Assembly (NCBI GenBank): GCA_014169315.1
Contig: AP022133.1
Location: 1,798,001 to 1,862,000, forward strand
Direction of reading: 5' to 3'
Origin: Enterobacter cloacae
GTDB lineage: Bacteria; Pseudomonadota; Gammaproteobacteria; Enterobacterales; Enterobacteriaceae
DNA length: 64,000 nucleotides
Shown: piece by piece, positions 1 to 7,948 of the stretch
How positions within the stretch are numbered: position 1 is the first letter of the stretch
Layout of the letters: each line of letters starts with the position of its first letter
The notes under the pieces: generated by a model
Told to the model about the DNA's origin: nothing
Database searches by the model: none
What the model saw: the letters and a program-made list of their open reading frames with translations, nothing else
Translations under genes and position numbers: made by a program

Positions 1-818
1 ATCCCCTGGCCATCGGCAGTGAGCAGATGCCAGGCGGGCATCTGGTGTTTCTTCCACGCGAGGTCGGAAATGGCCTGCTCGGGGGCTTCCGTTTCCGCAG
101 TGATCCAGATCCCGCCTGCGCAGGAGAGGGCAATATAAGGACTGTCCGGATCAAGGATTTGGCTACAGCCCCAGCTGACAAATTCGTCAACATAGCGGGT
201 GTAGTTGGTGAACAGCACGAATGGCTGGAAATGTTCGGCTGGCGTGCCTGTGTAGTGACGTAAACGTGCCAGGGAGAAATCCACACGGCGGGCATCGAAA
301 TGCGACAACGGGGAGAATTCTGCCGGGTGATAAACCCCGTCAGCCGTCTCATCACCAATCTGCGAAAGTTCGGTGGTCGGGAAGTGGCGCGTCAGTCCCG
401 CGCTCATGGAGCGGTCGAGCGTCAGTGCTGAACCGTCAATCACGTACGGATACGGGATCTCATGCTGTGACGGTTCAACGGAAATGTGCGCGCCGTAATC
501 CTGGTACAGCAGCGTGAGCTGTTCTTCGAGATAAGGACGAAACAGTGCAGGGCGGGTCACCGTAGTGCTGTAGCAGCCGGAGTGGGTAAAGCGCGCATAG
601 GCACGGGTTTTCGGGGTGTTGCTGGCGCTGCCGTCCCAGGTCACAGAGAGTGAAGGGTAAACAAAAAGGCCACGGTTTCTGGCCTTATCGTCGGGGAGTT
701 TTCCGGTTTCGATATACTCGCTGATAGCACAGCGTAATGCGTTGACGGACTGTTCATACAGCGCATTAAGTTTTTCCAGTGCCTGAGCAGGGGTCAGGCT
801 GGAGCCCTTATTATTCAT
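1..818 (-). CDS. amn: AMP nucleosidase, N-terminal part (cut by window edge)
   Basis: Reading the minus strand from the ATG at 818-816 gives an open frame to the window edge, about 272 residues. The start MNNKGSSLTPAQALEKLNALYEQ and the later stretch FSPLSHFDARRVDFSLARL match E. coli Amn closely. The full enzyme is about 480 residues; only the N-terminal half lies here. Amn hydrolyses AMP to adenine and ribose 5-phosphate in the cytoplasm and helps set the purine nucleotide pool. An AGGAG ribosome binding site lies 6 bases before the ATG. shiA lies 76 bases upstream on the same strand, the same gene pair as in E. coli. The C-terminal catalytic half is outside the window, so integrity cannot be judged. 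Confidence 0.95.
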   Translation of the reverse strand, partial: MNNKGSSLTPAQALEKLNALYEQSVNALRCAISEYIETGKLPDDKARNRGLFVYPSLSVTWDGSASNTPKTRAYARFTHSGCYSTTVTRPALFRPYLEEQLTLLYQDYGAHISVEPSQHEIPYPYVIDGSALTLDRSMSAGLTRHFPTTELSQIGDETADGVYHPAEFSPLSHFDARRVDFSLARLRHYTGTPAEHFQPFVLFTNYTRYVDEFVSWGCSQILDPDSPYIALSCAGGIWITAETEAPEQAISDLAWKKHQMPAWHLLTADGQG

Positions 819-894
819 GTCTGTCTCCTTGTTCCACAGGTGTGCGGCTATACCCGATAGTATGTCACACGCCTGTGAAACAAAAGTGAGGAGA

Positions 895-2208
895 TCAGGA
901 GTGAGTTGTCTCTTTCATCCAGAGCGCGGTGGCGGCAGACAGCAGGCAGCCTGCGAGCAGATACAGCGCCACGCTGTGCCAGTTGCCGCCCGAGAACGTG
1001 ACCAGCGCGGCGGCAATAAACGGCGTAAACCCACCGCCGACCACGCTTGCCACCTGATATCCCACGCCCGCCCCACTGTAGCGATAACGTGCGCCGAACA
1101 GTTCGGTAAACATCGGTTGCTGCACACACACCACCATATCGTGCGCGATGTTTGCCAGCATGATCGCAAAGAAGACAATCCAGAAGACCGATTGCGCCTC
1201 CAGCGCCATAAAGAACGGCCAGGCGCTGAGCGTGCCAATCAGGGCCCCGGTGATGTAAATACGGCGACGTCCATATCTGTCCGCAAGCCAGGCGAAGCAG
1301 GGGATGGTCAGGCAGCTAATCCCGCCAACCAGGAGCCCAATATTCAGAAATAACTCACGCGGCAGACCGAGATTTTGCGTTGAATAGTTCAGGGCAAAGG
1401 CGGTCACGATATACATCGTCAGCAGTTCACACAGGCGCAGGGCAATGATTTTCAGGAACGCACCAGGGTGTTGAACCAGCGCGTCCATCACCGGAAGCCG
1501 TTTTTTGGCGACCGGCTTTTCCCGCTGCTGTTCAAATTCTGTGGACTCTTCCATTCCGTTGCGGATCCACAGCGCGGCGATGACCAGCACAACGCTGAAG
1601 ATAAACGGAATACGCCAGCCCCAGCTCAGGAACTGTTCGTCAGTGGTGAGTTGGCTGATGAGTGACACCAGGCCGGTGGAGAGCAGCAGGCCAACACCGT
1701 AACCCACCTGCACGCCGCTGCTATAAAATGCTTTCTTGTTTTTCGGCGCGCTTTCGACAGATAACAGTGCCGCGCCACCCCATTCCCCGCCCACGGCGAA
1801 GCCCTGAATAGCGCGCAGCGTTACCAGTAGTACCGGTGCCCACCAGCCAATGGAGGCAAACGAGGGCAAAACGCCGATGAGTGCGGTAGCAATACCCATC
1901 ATCCAGACGGTCAGCATCAGCATGCGTTTGCGGCCAAGGCGGTCACCAAAGTGGCCGAATATCACGCCACCCAGCGGACGAAAAAGGAAACCTACACCAA
2001 ACGTTGCGAACGCGGCAAGGGTACCCATTGCGGGGCCGATCTGGGGGAAGAATTCACGGTTAAACACCAGTGCGGCGGTGATGCCGTAGAGCAGAAAATC
2101 ATACCAGTCGACGACGGCTCCCGCGAAACTGCCGAGTGCTGCGCGGCGGGCGCGATTGAGCGAAGGTGTCTCCTCGTTGGATCGTGCGGAGATGAGAGTG
2201 GATTCCAT
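895..2208 (-). CDS. shiA: Shikimate:H+ symporter ShiA
   Basis: A 437-residue major facilitator protein of the metabolite:H+ symporter group, nearly identical in wording to E. coli ShiA (438 residues), for example SFAGAVVDWYDFLLYG near the N-terminus and GHFGDRLGRKRMLML for the loop 2-3 signature. About 12 membrane helices are expected. ShiA takes up shikimate and related hydroxylated ring acids across the inner membrane. An AGGACA-like ribosome binding site precedes the ATG. Upstream, a perfect 20-base palindrome (2268-2287) is a plausible operator. The gene is upstream of amn and on the same strand, and they may be cotranscribed. Confidence 0.95.
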   Translation of the reverse strand: MESTLISARSNEETPSLNRARRAALGSFAGAVVDWYDFLLYGITAALVFNREFFPQIGPAMGTLAAFATFGVGFLFRPLGGVIFGHFGDRLGRKRMLMLTVWMMGIATALIGVLPSFASIGWWAPVLLVTLRAIQGFAVGGEWGGAALLSVESAPKNKKAFYSSGVQVGYGVGLLLSTGLVSLISQLTTDEQFLSWGWRIPFIFSVVLVIAALWIRNGMEESTEFEQQREKPVAKKRLPVMDALVQHPGAFLKIIALRLCELLTMYIVTAFALNYSTQNLGLPRELFLNIGLLVGGISCLTIPCFAWLADRYGRRRIYITGALIGTLSAWPFFMALEAQSVFWIVFFAIMLANIAHDMVVCVQQPMFTELFGARYRYSGAGVGYQVASVVGGGFTPFIAAALVTFSGGNWHSVALYLLAGCLLSAATALWMKETTHS

Positions 2209-2267
2209 AGTTGTCCTGTCTGTACTGATTTTTAATTATTGGTATTGGGAAAGGTTGCTCACCTTAC

Positions 2268-2287
2268 TCCCGTCAAATTTGACGGGA
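2268..2287. promoter_or_regulatory. Perfect 20-base palindrome upstream of shiA
   Basis: Bases 2268-2287 form a perfect palindrome with 10-base arms (TCCCGTCAAA and its reverse complement) and no spacer. It sits 60 bases upstream of the shiA start. Perfect symmetry of this length in a promoter region usually marks a binding site for a dimeric repressor or activator. I do not recognise the regulator. It cannot be a transcription terminator because there is no loop and no T-run. Confidence 0.5.
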
Positions 2288-2387
2288 ACAATGAGACTAC
2301 CGCGGCAGACGGTGAGAGGAAAATGATTTTATTTCCCAATGGTGTTAGAAAACACCTGAATAAGAAGAGATAGTGTTGATGGCAGAT

Positions 2388-2415
2388 AAAAAAAGCCTCT
2401 GCGTCGGGCAGAGGC
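2388..2415 (-). terminator. Intrinsic terminator, minus strand, with no assigned gene
   Basis: On the minus strand GCCTCT pairs with AGAGGC around a 9-base loop, followed by seven T residues (A-run 2388-2394 on the plus strand). This is a good rho-independent terminator. No minus-strand protein gene lies upstream of it in 2416-2894, so it probably ends a small RNA or a leader transcript described in the next entry. Confidence 0.65.
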
Positions 2416-2545
2416 AAACATGTCAGAGCTTACACACTCCTGTGGTTTGCCTGATTACCCTGAAAACTGGCGGTCAATGACAACCCACATAGAGTTCTTG
2501 ACGCTCACCGGGCAAACCGTTCACGGTAAATCCGGTTAATACAGA
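2416..2545 (-). ncRNA. Candidate structured small RNA ending at the 2388 terminator
   Basis: Between the terminator and about 2545 the minus strand holds paired segments: GGTTTGCC (plus-strand GGCAAACC, 2511-2518) is complementary to the segment at 2444-2451 across 59 bases. A short frame inside starts GTG AGC GTC and stops after about 17 codons. A structured transcript of roughly 130-150 bases with an intrinsic terminator would explain the otherwise genic-looking sequence. I could not place it in a known RNA family and no convincing promoter was identified. It could also be a remnant of a degraded gene. Confidence 0.35.
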
Positions 2546-2684
2546 ACATCGGTCATTTTACTGGAGCATTCAGGAAAATGACGTAGATCCCCCTCCTGAT
2601 TCATCAAAAAATAAAACCAGCCATGCCGGAGTTAATAAATTGATTATTCAATATGAGTAATCAAATAATGATGAAAATAGCACT

Positions 2685-2712
2685 TGTCGACACATTACCT
2701 CTCATGTCGACG
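2685..2712. promoter_or_regulatory. Two TGTCGAC elements 20 bases apart upstream of the region A operon
   Basis: TGTCGACA (2685-2692) and TGTCGACG (2705-2712) are direct repeats with a 20-base period, about two helical turns, and each contains the palindrome GTCGAC. They lie about 200 bases before the first gene of the region A operon. The rest of 2546-2909 is AT-rich, with no gene I can support. Spaced repeats like these are typical of cooperative regulator binding, but the regulator is not identified. The LysR gene at 9480 is one candidate. Confidence 0.35.
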
Positions 2713-2909
2713 CAGAAACATTACTCTCTTAAAACGAAGAGGTAAATATCCCGTATTCAATAATCAGTCTGCTTTATGACCGGGTGTTCGCAAATTTGTC
2801 AGGTATGGCAAGGCGTTGCGTTGTGCGTTTACTAATATGCAACAGTCTGTTTAGCTATTCATTGTTCTCATCGTGATGTTATTTCGCTAGATTTGTGAAA
2901 CCCCGATTT

Positions 2910-4142
2910 ATGGTTAAAACGATGATGAATAAAACTTTGCCCATGCCCCTGGTGGTATTAATCGCGTGCCTTTCTGTTGGCGGGTTAATTTCTACTGATA
3001 TATTTTTGCCCGCTCTTGGCGAAATGCAATTATTCTATAAAGTTACGGAGGCACAAATACAGGATGCCATCGCCCTGTTTTTATTTGGTGTGGCATTTTC
3101 GCAACTGGTTTATGGCCCGCTAAGCGACTGTCTTGGCAGAAAGAAAACGCTCATCGCAGGGCTATTGATCTGGCTGGTTTCTACGGTTGGCGTTATTTAC
3201 TCAACGCATATCAACGAATTGCTTATTTTGCGTCTTTTCCAGGGGATTGGCTCCTGCGCCGGTATTACCATCAGCCGCGCCATCATCAATGACATGATGG
3301 ATAAAAAATCGTCGGCACAGCTGTATCTGGTGATCTTCCCGTTCGTGGGGATGTCACCGGCGATTGCCCCGATGATAGGTGGTATTTTGACTCAACACTT
3401 CGGCTGGCGGGCCTGTTTTATCTTTTTAACCTTATTTATCATCATGACTCTGGTGCTGTGTTTCTCTGCACTGCGCGAGACATTACCCGTCGAAAAAAGG
3501 CAAAAGCTGAGCGTACTGGCGGCAGCCGTAAGTACCGTTAACGTGCTACGAAATAAACAATTTCTTTTTTACGCAGCCATTCCTTGTTTTGCCTATGCGG
3601 CCTACTTTGCTTATATCGTCGAGTCACCGTTTATGCTTGGCAGACTGGGGCTTTCGCCGGTTTATGTGGGTTACACCTATATTTTACTTTCCGTGAGCTA
3701 TGTGGCCGGAAATCTTACTGCCAAAAAACGCTCCCGCAGCGTGGGTATTGAAGAAACGATTCGCCAGGGATATCGCATTTTTGTTGTGGGCGGCATCATT
3801 TTTGCCCTGCAGATGTACCTGAGCCCTGTACCGCTGCTGACCAGTATTATCACCATCTCAATTCTGACCTTCGGTAACGGTTTTCTGCTTCCATTGGGCA
3901 CGGCTTCGGCCATTGCTGCACACCCACAGGCATCCGGTACCGCCTCTGGCGTAATGGGCGCATTACAGCTCGGTAGTGCAGCCATCGCAACCTTCCTGAT
4001 TGGGAAACTTTCAGCTCATGCGCCTGGCATGACGGCATTCATTATTGCCTGCGTCTGCGTGCTCGGTTTCCTCGTTTATGTTTTTGGTCAATCTGGATTT
4101 ATGGAATTTGTCTCCAACAAAGAGAGTAATATCAATGATTAA
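2910..4142 (+). CDS. MFS transporter, Bcr/CflA-like (DHA1 type)
   Basis: About 410 residues with 12 hydrophobic segments. The N-terminal helix holds the D..LPAL signature of the Bcr/CflA drug and metabolite exporters (STDIFLPALGEM), and the loop after helix 2 has GPLSDCLGRKKTL. Family members export drugs or metabolites by proton antiport; as first gene of a catabolic-looking operon it could instead bring in the substrate. Start is uncertain: GTG 2895, ATG 2910, ATG 2922 and ATG 2925 are in frame and none has a strong ribosome binding site. The stop overlaps the next gene by 8 bases, so translation is probably coupled. Confidence 0.85.
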   Translation: MVKTMMNKTLPMPLVVLIACLSVGGLISTDIFLPALGEMQLFYKVTEAQIQDAIALFLFGVAFSQLVYGPLSDCLGRKKTLIAGLLIWLVSTVGVIYSTHINELLILRLFQGIGSCAGITISRAIINDMMDKKSSAQLYLVIFPFVGMSPAIAPMIGGILTQHFGWRACFIFLTLFIIMTLVLCFSALRETLPVEKRQKLSVLAAAVSTVNVLRNKQFLFYAAIPCFAYAAYFAYIVESPFMLGRLGLSPVYVGYTYILLSVSYVAGNLTAKKRSRSVGIEETIRQGYRIFVVGGIIFALQMYLSPVPLLTSIITISILTFGNGFLLPLGTASAIAAHPQASGTASGVMGALQLGSAAIATFLIGKLSAHAPGMTAFIIACVCVLGFLVYVFGQSGFMEFVSNKESNIND

Positions 4143-5076
4143 TAATATAGATGTCACATTGCGGGATGGCGGTTATCAGAACAACTTTCATTTCCCGACA
4201 GATTACGCCATTAAGCATGTCCGGGCTCTGGTAGACAGCGGTGTGGAATGGATTGAAATTGGTTACCGGAACGGTTCATTTAAACCTATTCCCGATATTG
4301 GGATGACAGGAATGTCTTGCGATAGTTATATCCAGCAGATCCACAATGCGGTACCTGAAGCCAAATTAGTGGTTATTGCGCACCCACACAATATTGACCA
4401 GGAAGATATCATCAGCATGAAAATGCTGGGTGTGGCGATGCTTCGTATTTGTATTAAAACCGATAATCCACAACCCGCGCTGGCGTTATGTGAGTTCGCG
4501 AAAAAAAATGGCCTGAGCGTCAGCATGAACTTTACCCGTGCCAGTCAAATTAACGCGAAAACGCTTGTCGAGGTTGCGGCGCAATGCGAGAAGGCCGGGG
4601 CCGATATTATCTATATTGCGGATTCTAACGGTAGCCTGCGGCCTGAACAGACGGCTCGTCTGGTGAACATCCTTAAATGTACCACCCGTCTGGAGGTGGG
4701 TTTCCACGCGCACGATAACCTGGGTCTGGCAATGGCAAATTCCATTGAAGCTGTTAAAGCCGGGGCGACCTTTATCGACAGTTCACTCACCGGTATGGGA
4801 AAAGGGGCGGGGAATCTGGCCCTGGAAACCTGGCTGTCGCTGTGCAATTTCGATGAAGGTCAAGAGCGTTATCAAACGGAATGGATCTTCAACCAGGTTC
4901 ATCAGCTTGAGTCTGAGGCCTGCTATAACGCCTCGCACCGTAGCGTGGTCGACATGATCCTGGGGGTGAAAAACCTGAGCGTGGATCACCGGAAAATGAT
5001 TGAAGAGAAACTGTCGGAAGCCAGAGAGAACACATTCAGCGCCATCGATAGCGTCATCACGGAGACGGCGGCATGA
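4135..5076 (+). CDS. DRE-TIM metallolyase, HMG-CoA lyase / hydroxy-oxovalerate aldolase-like
   Basis: 313 residues. The N-terminus has the metal and substrate signature DVTLRDGGYQNN, followed by a TIM-barrel pattern: WIEIGYR, IAHPHN, IADSNGSLRP and GFHAHDNLGLA, with the metal-binding HAHDN pair. These residues are those of DRE-TIM aldolases and lyases that split or form carbon-carbon bonds next to pyruvate or acetyl-CoA. The TLRDGGY variant differs from the TLRDGMH of catabolic DmpG-type aldolases, so the substrate is not assigned. No C-terminal communication domain is visible and no partner acetaldehyde dehydrogenase is nearby. The ATG at 4135 overlaps the upstream stop by 8 bases; an upstream in-frame start at 4045 would lie deep inside the transporter gene and is rejected. 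Confidence 0.85.
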   Translation: MINNIDVTLRDGGYQNNFHFPTDYAIKHVRALVDSGVEWIEIGYRNGSFKPIPDIGMTGMSCDSYIQQIHNAVPEAKLVVIAHPHNIDQEDIISMKMLGVAMLRICIKTDNPQPALALCEFAKKNGLSVSMNFTRASQINAKTLVEVAAQCEKAGADIIYIADSNGSLRPEQTARLVNILKCTTRLEVGFHAHDNLGLAMANSIEAVKAGATFIDSSLTGMGKGAGNLALETWLSLCNFDEGQERYQTEWIFNQVHQLESEACYNASHRSVVDMILGVKNLSVDHRKMIEEKLSEARENTFSAIDSVITETAA

Positions 5077-5789
5077 AAACGCAGGACGCAGTCATTCTGG
5101 CACCGGTGATGCCCGTCTGGGACGGTGGTGCGTTTTGTTCCCCGCTGGTGACGTTGCTGGAACAAAAGGGATATTCGGTTACGGTCATCGACACATTGAG
5201 CCTGATTGAACGTGATGATCCACAGAGCGCAATAGAGAGTCTTTGTCAGACGCTGAACTCCCGCTCTCAACGCCCCTGGCTGCTGGTGGGGTTTGCAATG
5301 GCGGGCACATTAGCGCAGATGCTGGCACCCCATTTGCGTGGGGTGAGCGGGGTCGTCACCGTCAGTGCGCCAGGCTTTGCGGACGAAAAATTAACCACAC
5401 GCCTGGTGCGCCTGGTTTCAATGCTCGAAAAAGGTGAGCTTGGGCCCGCGGTGGATGTCCTGCATCACTATGTTTTACCGGAAGGCCAGCCAGCCCCGGA
5501 GGCCACATTTACGCTGCCGGATGCCGGGAAAATGTCCGCGATCCAGCGAATGTTAACGGGATTCTCACTGTTGCTGAAGATGGATGCCCGTGCCGACATC
5601 GCCCGTTATGACGGGAAATACCTTGCGATTGTGGGTGAAAAATCCCAGCTGGCTTCATGGGAAAACCAAACCCATAGCCACCGTCCTCTGCACACTTACA
5701 AACGTATTCCGGGAGCCGGTATGCGTCCGTGGAATGATAACCCCATCGCGATGAACAGCCTGCTAAACGAATGGATTGCAACCTTATGA
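5073..5789 (+). CDS. Alpha/beta-hydrolase-fold protein with all three triad residues replaced
   Basis: 238 residues with the layout of a small alpha/beta hydrolase: strand, LLVGFAMAGTLAQ nucleophile elbow, GEKSQL after a late strand, and GAGMRPWNDNP near the C-terminus. At each catalytic position the usual residue is missing: Ala75 where the elbow Ser belongs (GFAMAG rather than GxSxG), Ser191 where the acid Asp is expected (GEKS versus GEKD), and Met217 where the His is expected (GAGM versus GAGH). It is therefore probably a non-hydrolytic binding or scaffold protein, or uses other chemistry. Four-base overlaps (ATGA) join it to both neighbours, so it is made together with the aldolase and the dehydrogenase fusion. 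Confidence 0.75.
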   Translation: MKTQDAVILAPVMPVWDGGAFCSPLVTLLEQKGYSVTVIDTLSLIERDDPQSAIESLCQTLNSRSQRPWLLVGFAMAGTLAQMLAPHLRGVSGVVTVSAPGFADEKLTTRLVRLVSMLEKGELGPAVDVLHHYVLPEGQPAPEATFTLPDAGKMSAIQRMLTGFSLLLKMDARADIARYDGKYLAIVGEKSQLASWENQTHSHRPLHTYKRIPGAGMRPWNDNPIAMNSLLNEWIATL

Positions 5790-7948
5790 AAAAAAATGTG
5801 CTGGTTTTACCTGGGGATGGCATTGGTCAGGAAGTCTGCGAAGCGGCGTTACCCGTCATTAGCGCGATGGGGCTTCCCATTACTCTGACGTTTGGCGAGA
5901 TAGGCTGGACGTGCTGGGAGCGGGAAGGCAACCCTGTGCCTGCCCGAACCTGGGAACAGATTGCCCATGCGGACGCGGTGCTTCTGGGGGCAATCACCAG
6001 TAAGGGAAAAGTACAGGCTCAACAGGCATTGCCTTTGTCGCTGCAACAGCAAGCGATTGAGTATGTTTCCCCGGTGATTCAACTGCGTCAGAAGCTGGGG
6101 CTGTATGCCAATATCCGCCCGGTGAAATATGTGTCCGGCGATCGCCGTCCCTTCCGCTGCTGCGTGATCCGCGAAAACACCGAAGGGTTGTACGCGGGGA
6201 TGGATTTTAAAGGCGTGGGGCCAGAGGTTGCTGGCTGGCTTAAACACCCGAATCTTGAAAAGTATGGCCCGGAAGAGGCGGCCTGGTCCGTGCGGTTGCA
6301 AACCCGCTATGGGCTGGAGCGCCTGTTTCAGACAGCCTTTGACTATGCGCGCAAACACCATTTTACCCGCGTCACTTTTGCGGATAAACCGAATGTGATG
6401 CGTGAGAGTGGCCATTTTGCGGCAACGATTTTCCATCAGGTAGCCGCCCGTTTTCCGGATATCACGGCGGACATCCACAATGTGGATGCGATTGCCCTCT
6501 GGCTGGTACGTAAGCCCCATGAGTTTGGTGTGATTGTCGCTGAAAATATGTTCGGTGATATTTTGTCCGATCTGGCGGCAGGCGTGATGGGAGGGCTTGG
6601 CCTGGCACCCAGCGCCAATATCGGTAGTCAGGTGGCTTACTTTGAACCCGTACACGGTAGTGCGCCGGGGATGGCCGGGAAGGGGAAAGCCAACCCGTGC
6701 GCCATGTTTTACACCATCGCCCTGATGCTGGAATACCTGGGCTTTGGGCCGCAGGCGGAAAAACTGCAGCAGGTTGTCGATCGCGTTATTCGGGACGGGA
6801 AGGTTGCCACCTACGATTTAGGCGGTACGGCGACGACCGACGAGATGGCGCAGGCGATCCTCCGTGAACTGACCCAGCCAGTCATTAGTAAAACCGCCAG
6901 CGTTATCACCATTGGCGATGAACTCCTGTCAGGGCAATACGTTAACAGCAATCAGCAGCATATTAGCCAGCGTCTTGAAAAATCACGGTATCAGGTGAGA
7001 TTTCAGGCGGCCTGTGCAGATAATCTTTCGCAGATTAGCTCACTCGTTACCTCACGCATCGGTCAGGACGATCTGATTGTTATTTGTGGTGGGCTTGGTC
7101 CCACTTCCGACGATAAAACCCGCGAAGCGGTGGCACACGCCATCGGCAAACCGCTTGTTCACGACGAGGGGGTGTGGGAGACCATTCAGACACAGCTCAG
7201 GGCGTTTGGGGTGAAAAACGATCCTTCAAACTGCCTTCAGGCGCGTTTCCCTGAAGGGACGACCGTACTGGATAACGCCTCCGGGACAGCACCTGGATTT
7301 TGCGCCCACGTCGCGGGAAGCCGGCTGGTTGTTCTGCCGGGGCCGCCTTCTCAGGCCTTGCCGATGCTGGATGATGCGTTATCAGACAAAGGGACACGTG
7401 AGCCTGAAAGGAAAAAACACAGCTGGACGCTTATTGGGATCAGTGAAAGCGAAGTGGGTTCCATCGTCAATGCCTTAGTCACGTCTTCCGCCTGGGATGT
7501 GCATTTTTTATGGAAAAGCCCTTATGTGATTGTGCAGATTGAGACGCCTGAGCATAGCCCTTTACCGTTGCCGGTAAGGCAAAGTCTGGATCTCGCCTTG
7601 CGCCCTTATCTGGTCAGCAAACGTAATAAAACGGCAGGCGAAATTTTGCAGGACGCGTGCAGCGTACGCTGGCAAACGTCAGATGCCGAACTCTCTACAT
7701 ACTTGCCTGCAGAGTGCCGCTCCCGGCGGGGTGAATCTCCGGTGCAAATTGACGTTACGGTCGCCCCCTCGCTGACCGATCTTCTGAGCAGCGGTGAACG
7801 CCTGGGGCAGATGACGATGTCGGTTCGCCATCAGGATGGCAAAACGCATCAGATGACTTTCCCGATGAACAGAGCACTTCTGGCGCAGAACCTCCCGGAA
7901 TACGCCGCCTGGTGCGTATTGAAAACGCTGACAACGCAAAATGGATAA
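5786..7948 (+). CDS. Fusion: isopropylmalate/isocitrate-type dehydrogenase + CinA-like domain
   Basis: 720 residues. Residues 1 to about 365 form a complete beta-decarboxylating dehydrogenase of the LeuB/Icd/tartrate dehydrogenase family: LPGDGIGQEV, KLGLYANIRPVK, RENTEGLYAG, FADKPNVMRESG, AENMFGDILSDLAAGVMGG and FEPVHGSAPG supply the substrate, metal and NAD sites. From about residue 370 a CinA N-terminal (MoCF-type) domain follows: IGDELLSGQYVNSN, CGGLGPTSDDKTREA, then TAPGF. After about 540 a KH-like segment (IGISESEVGSIV) and a divergent tail follow, without the ESCTGG motif of the CinA nicotinamide-nucleotide amidase domain. The frame is continuous, with no sign of a frameshift. The ATG at 5786 overlaps the upstream stop by 4 bases. 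Substrate unknown. Confidence 0.85.
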   Translation: MKKNVLVLPGDGIGQEVCEAALPVISAMGLPITLTFGEIGWTCWEREGNPVPARTWEQIAHADAVLLGAITSKGKVQAQQALPLSLQQQAIEYVSPVIQLRQKLGLYANIRPVKYVSGDRRPFRCCVIRENTEGLYAGMDFKGVGPEVAGWLKHPNLEKYGPEEAAWSVRLQTRYGLERLFQTAFDYARKHHFTRVTFADKPNVMRESGHFAATIFHQVAARFPDITADIHNVDAIALWLVRKPHEFGVIVAENMFGDILSDLAAGVMGGLGLAPSANIGSQVAYFEPVHGSAPGMAGKGKANPCAMFYTIALMLEYLGFGPQAEKLQQVVDRVIRDGKVATYDLGGTATTDEMAQAILRELTQPVISKTASVITIGDELLSGQYVNSNQQHISQRLEKSRYQVRFQAACADNLSQISSLVTSRIGQDDLIVICGGLGPTSDDKTREAVAHAIGKPLVHDEGVWETIQTQLRAFGVKNDPSNCLQARFPEGTTVLDNASGTAPGFCAHVAGSRLVVLPGPPSQALPMLDDALSDKGTREPERKKHSWTLIGISESEVGSIVNALVTSSAWDVHFLWKSPYVIVQIETPEHSPLPLPVRQSLDLALRPYLVSKRNKTAGEILQDACSVRWQTSDAELSTYLPAECRSRRGESPVQIDVTVAPSLTDLLSSGERLGQMTMSVRHQDGKTHQMTFPMNRALLAQNLPEYAAWCVLKTLTTQNG

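Noticed and set aside
4045-4134. Upstream start for the DRE-TIM aldolase
   Set aside because: The extension lies inside the transporter gene in another frame, and DRE-TIM proteins begin at the INNIDVTLRDGG segment; the ATG at 4135 is used instead.
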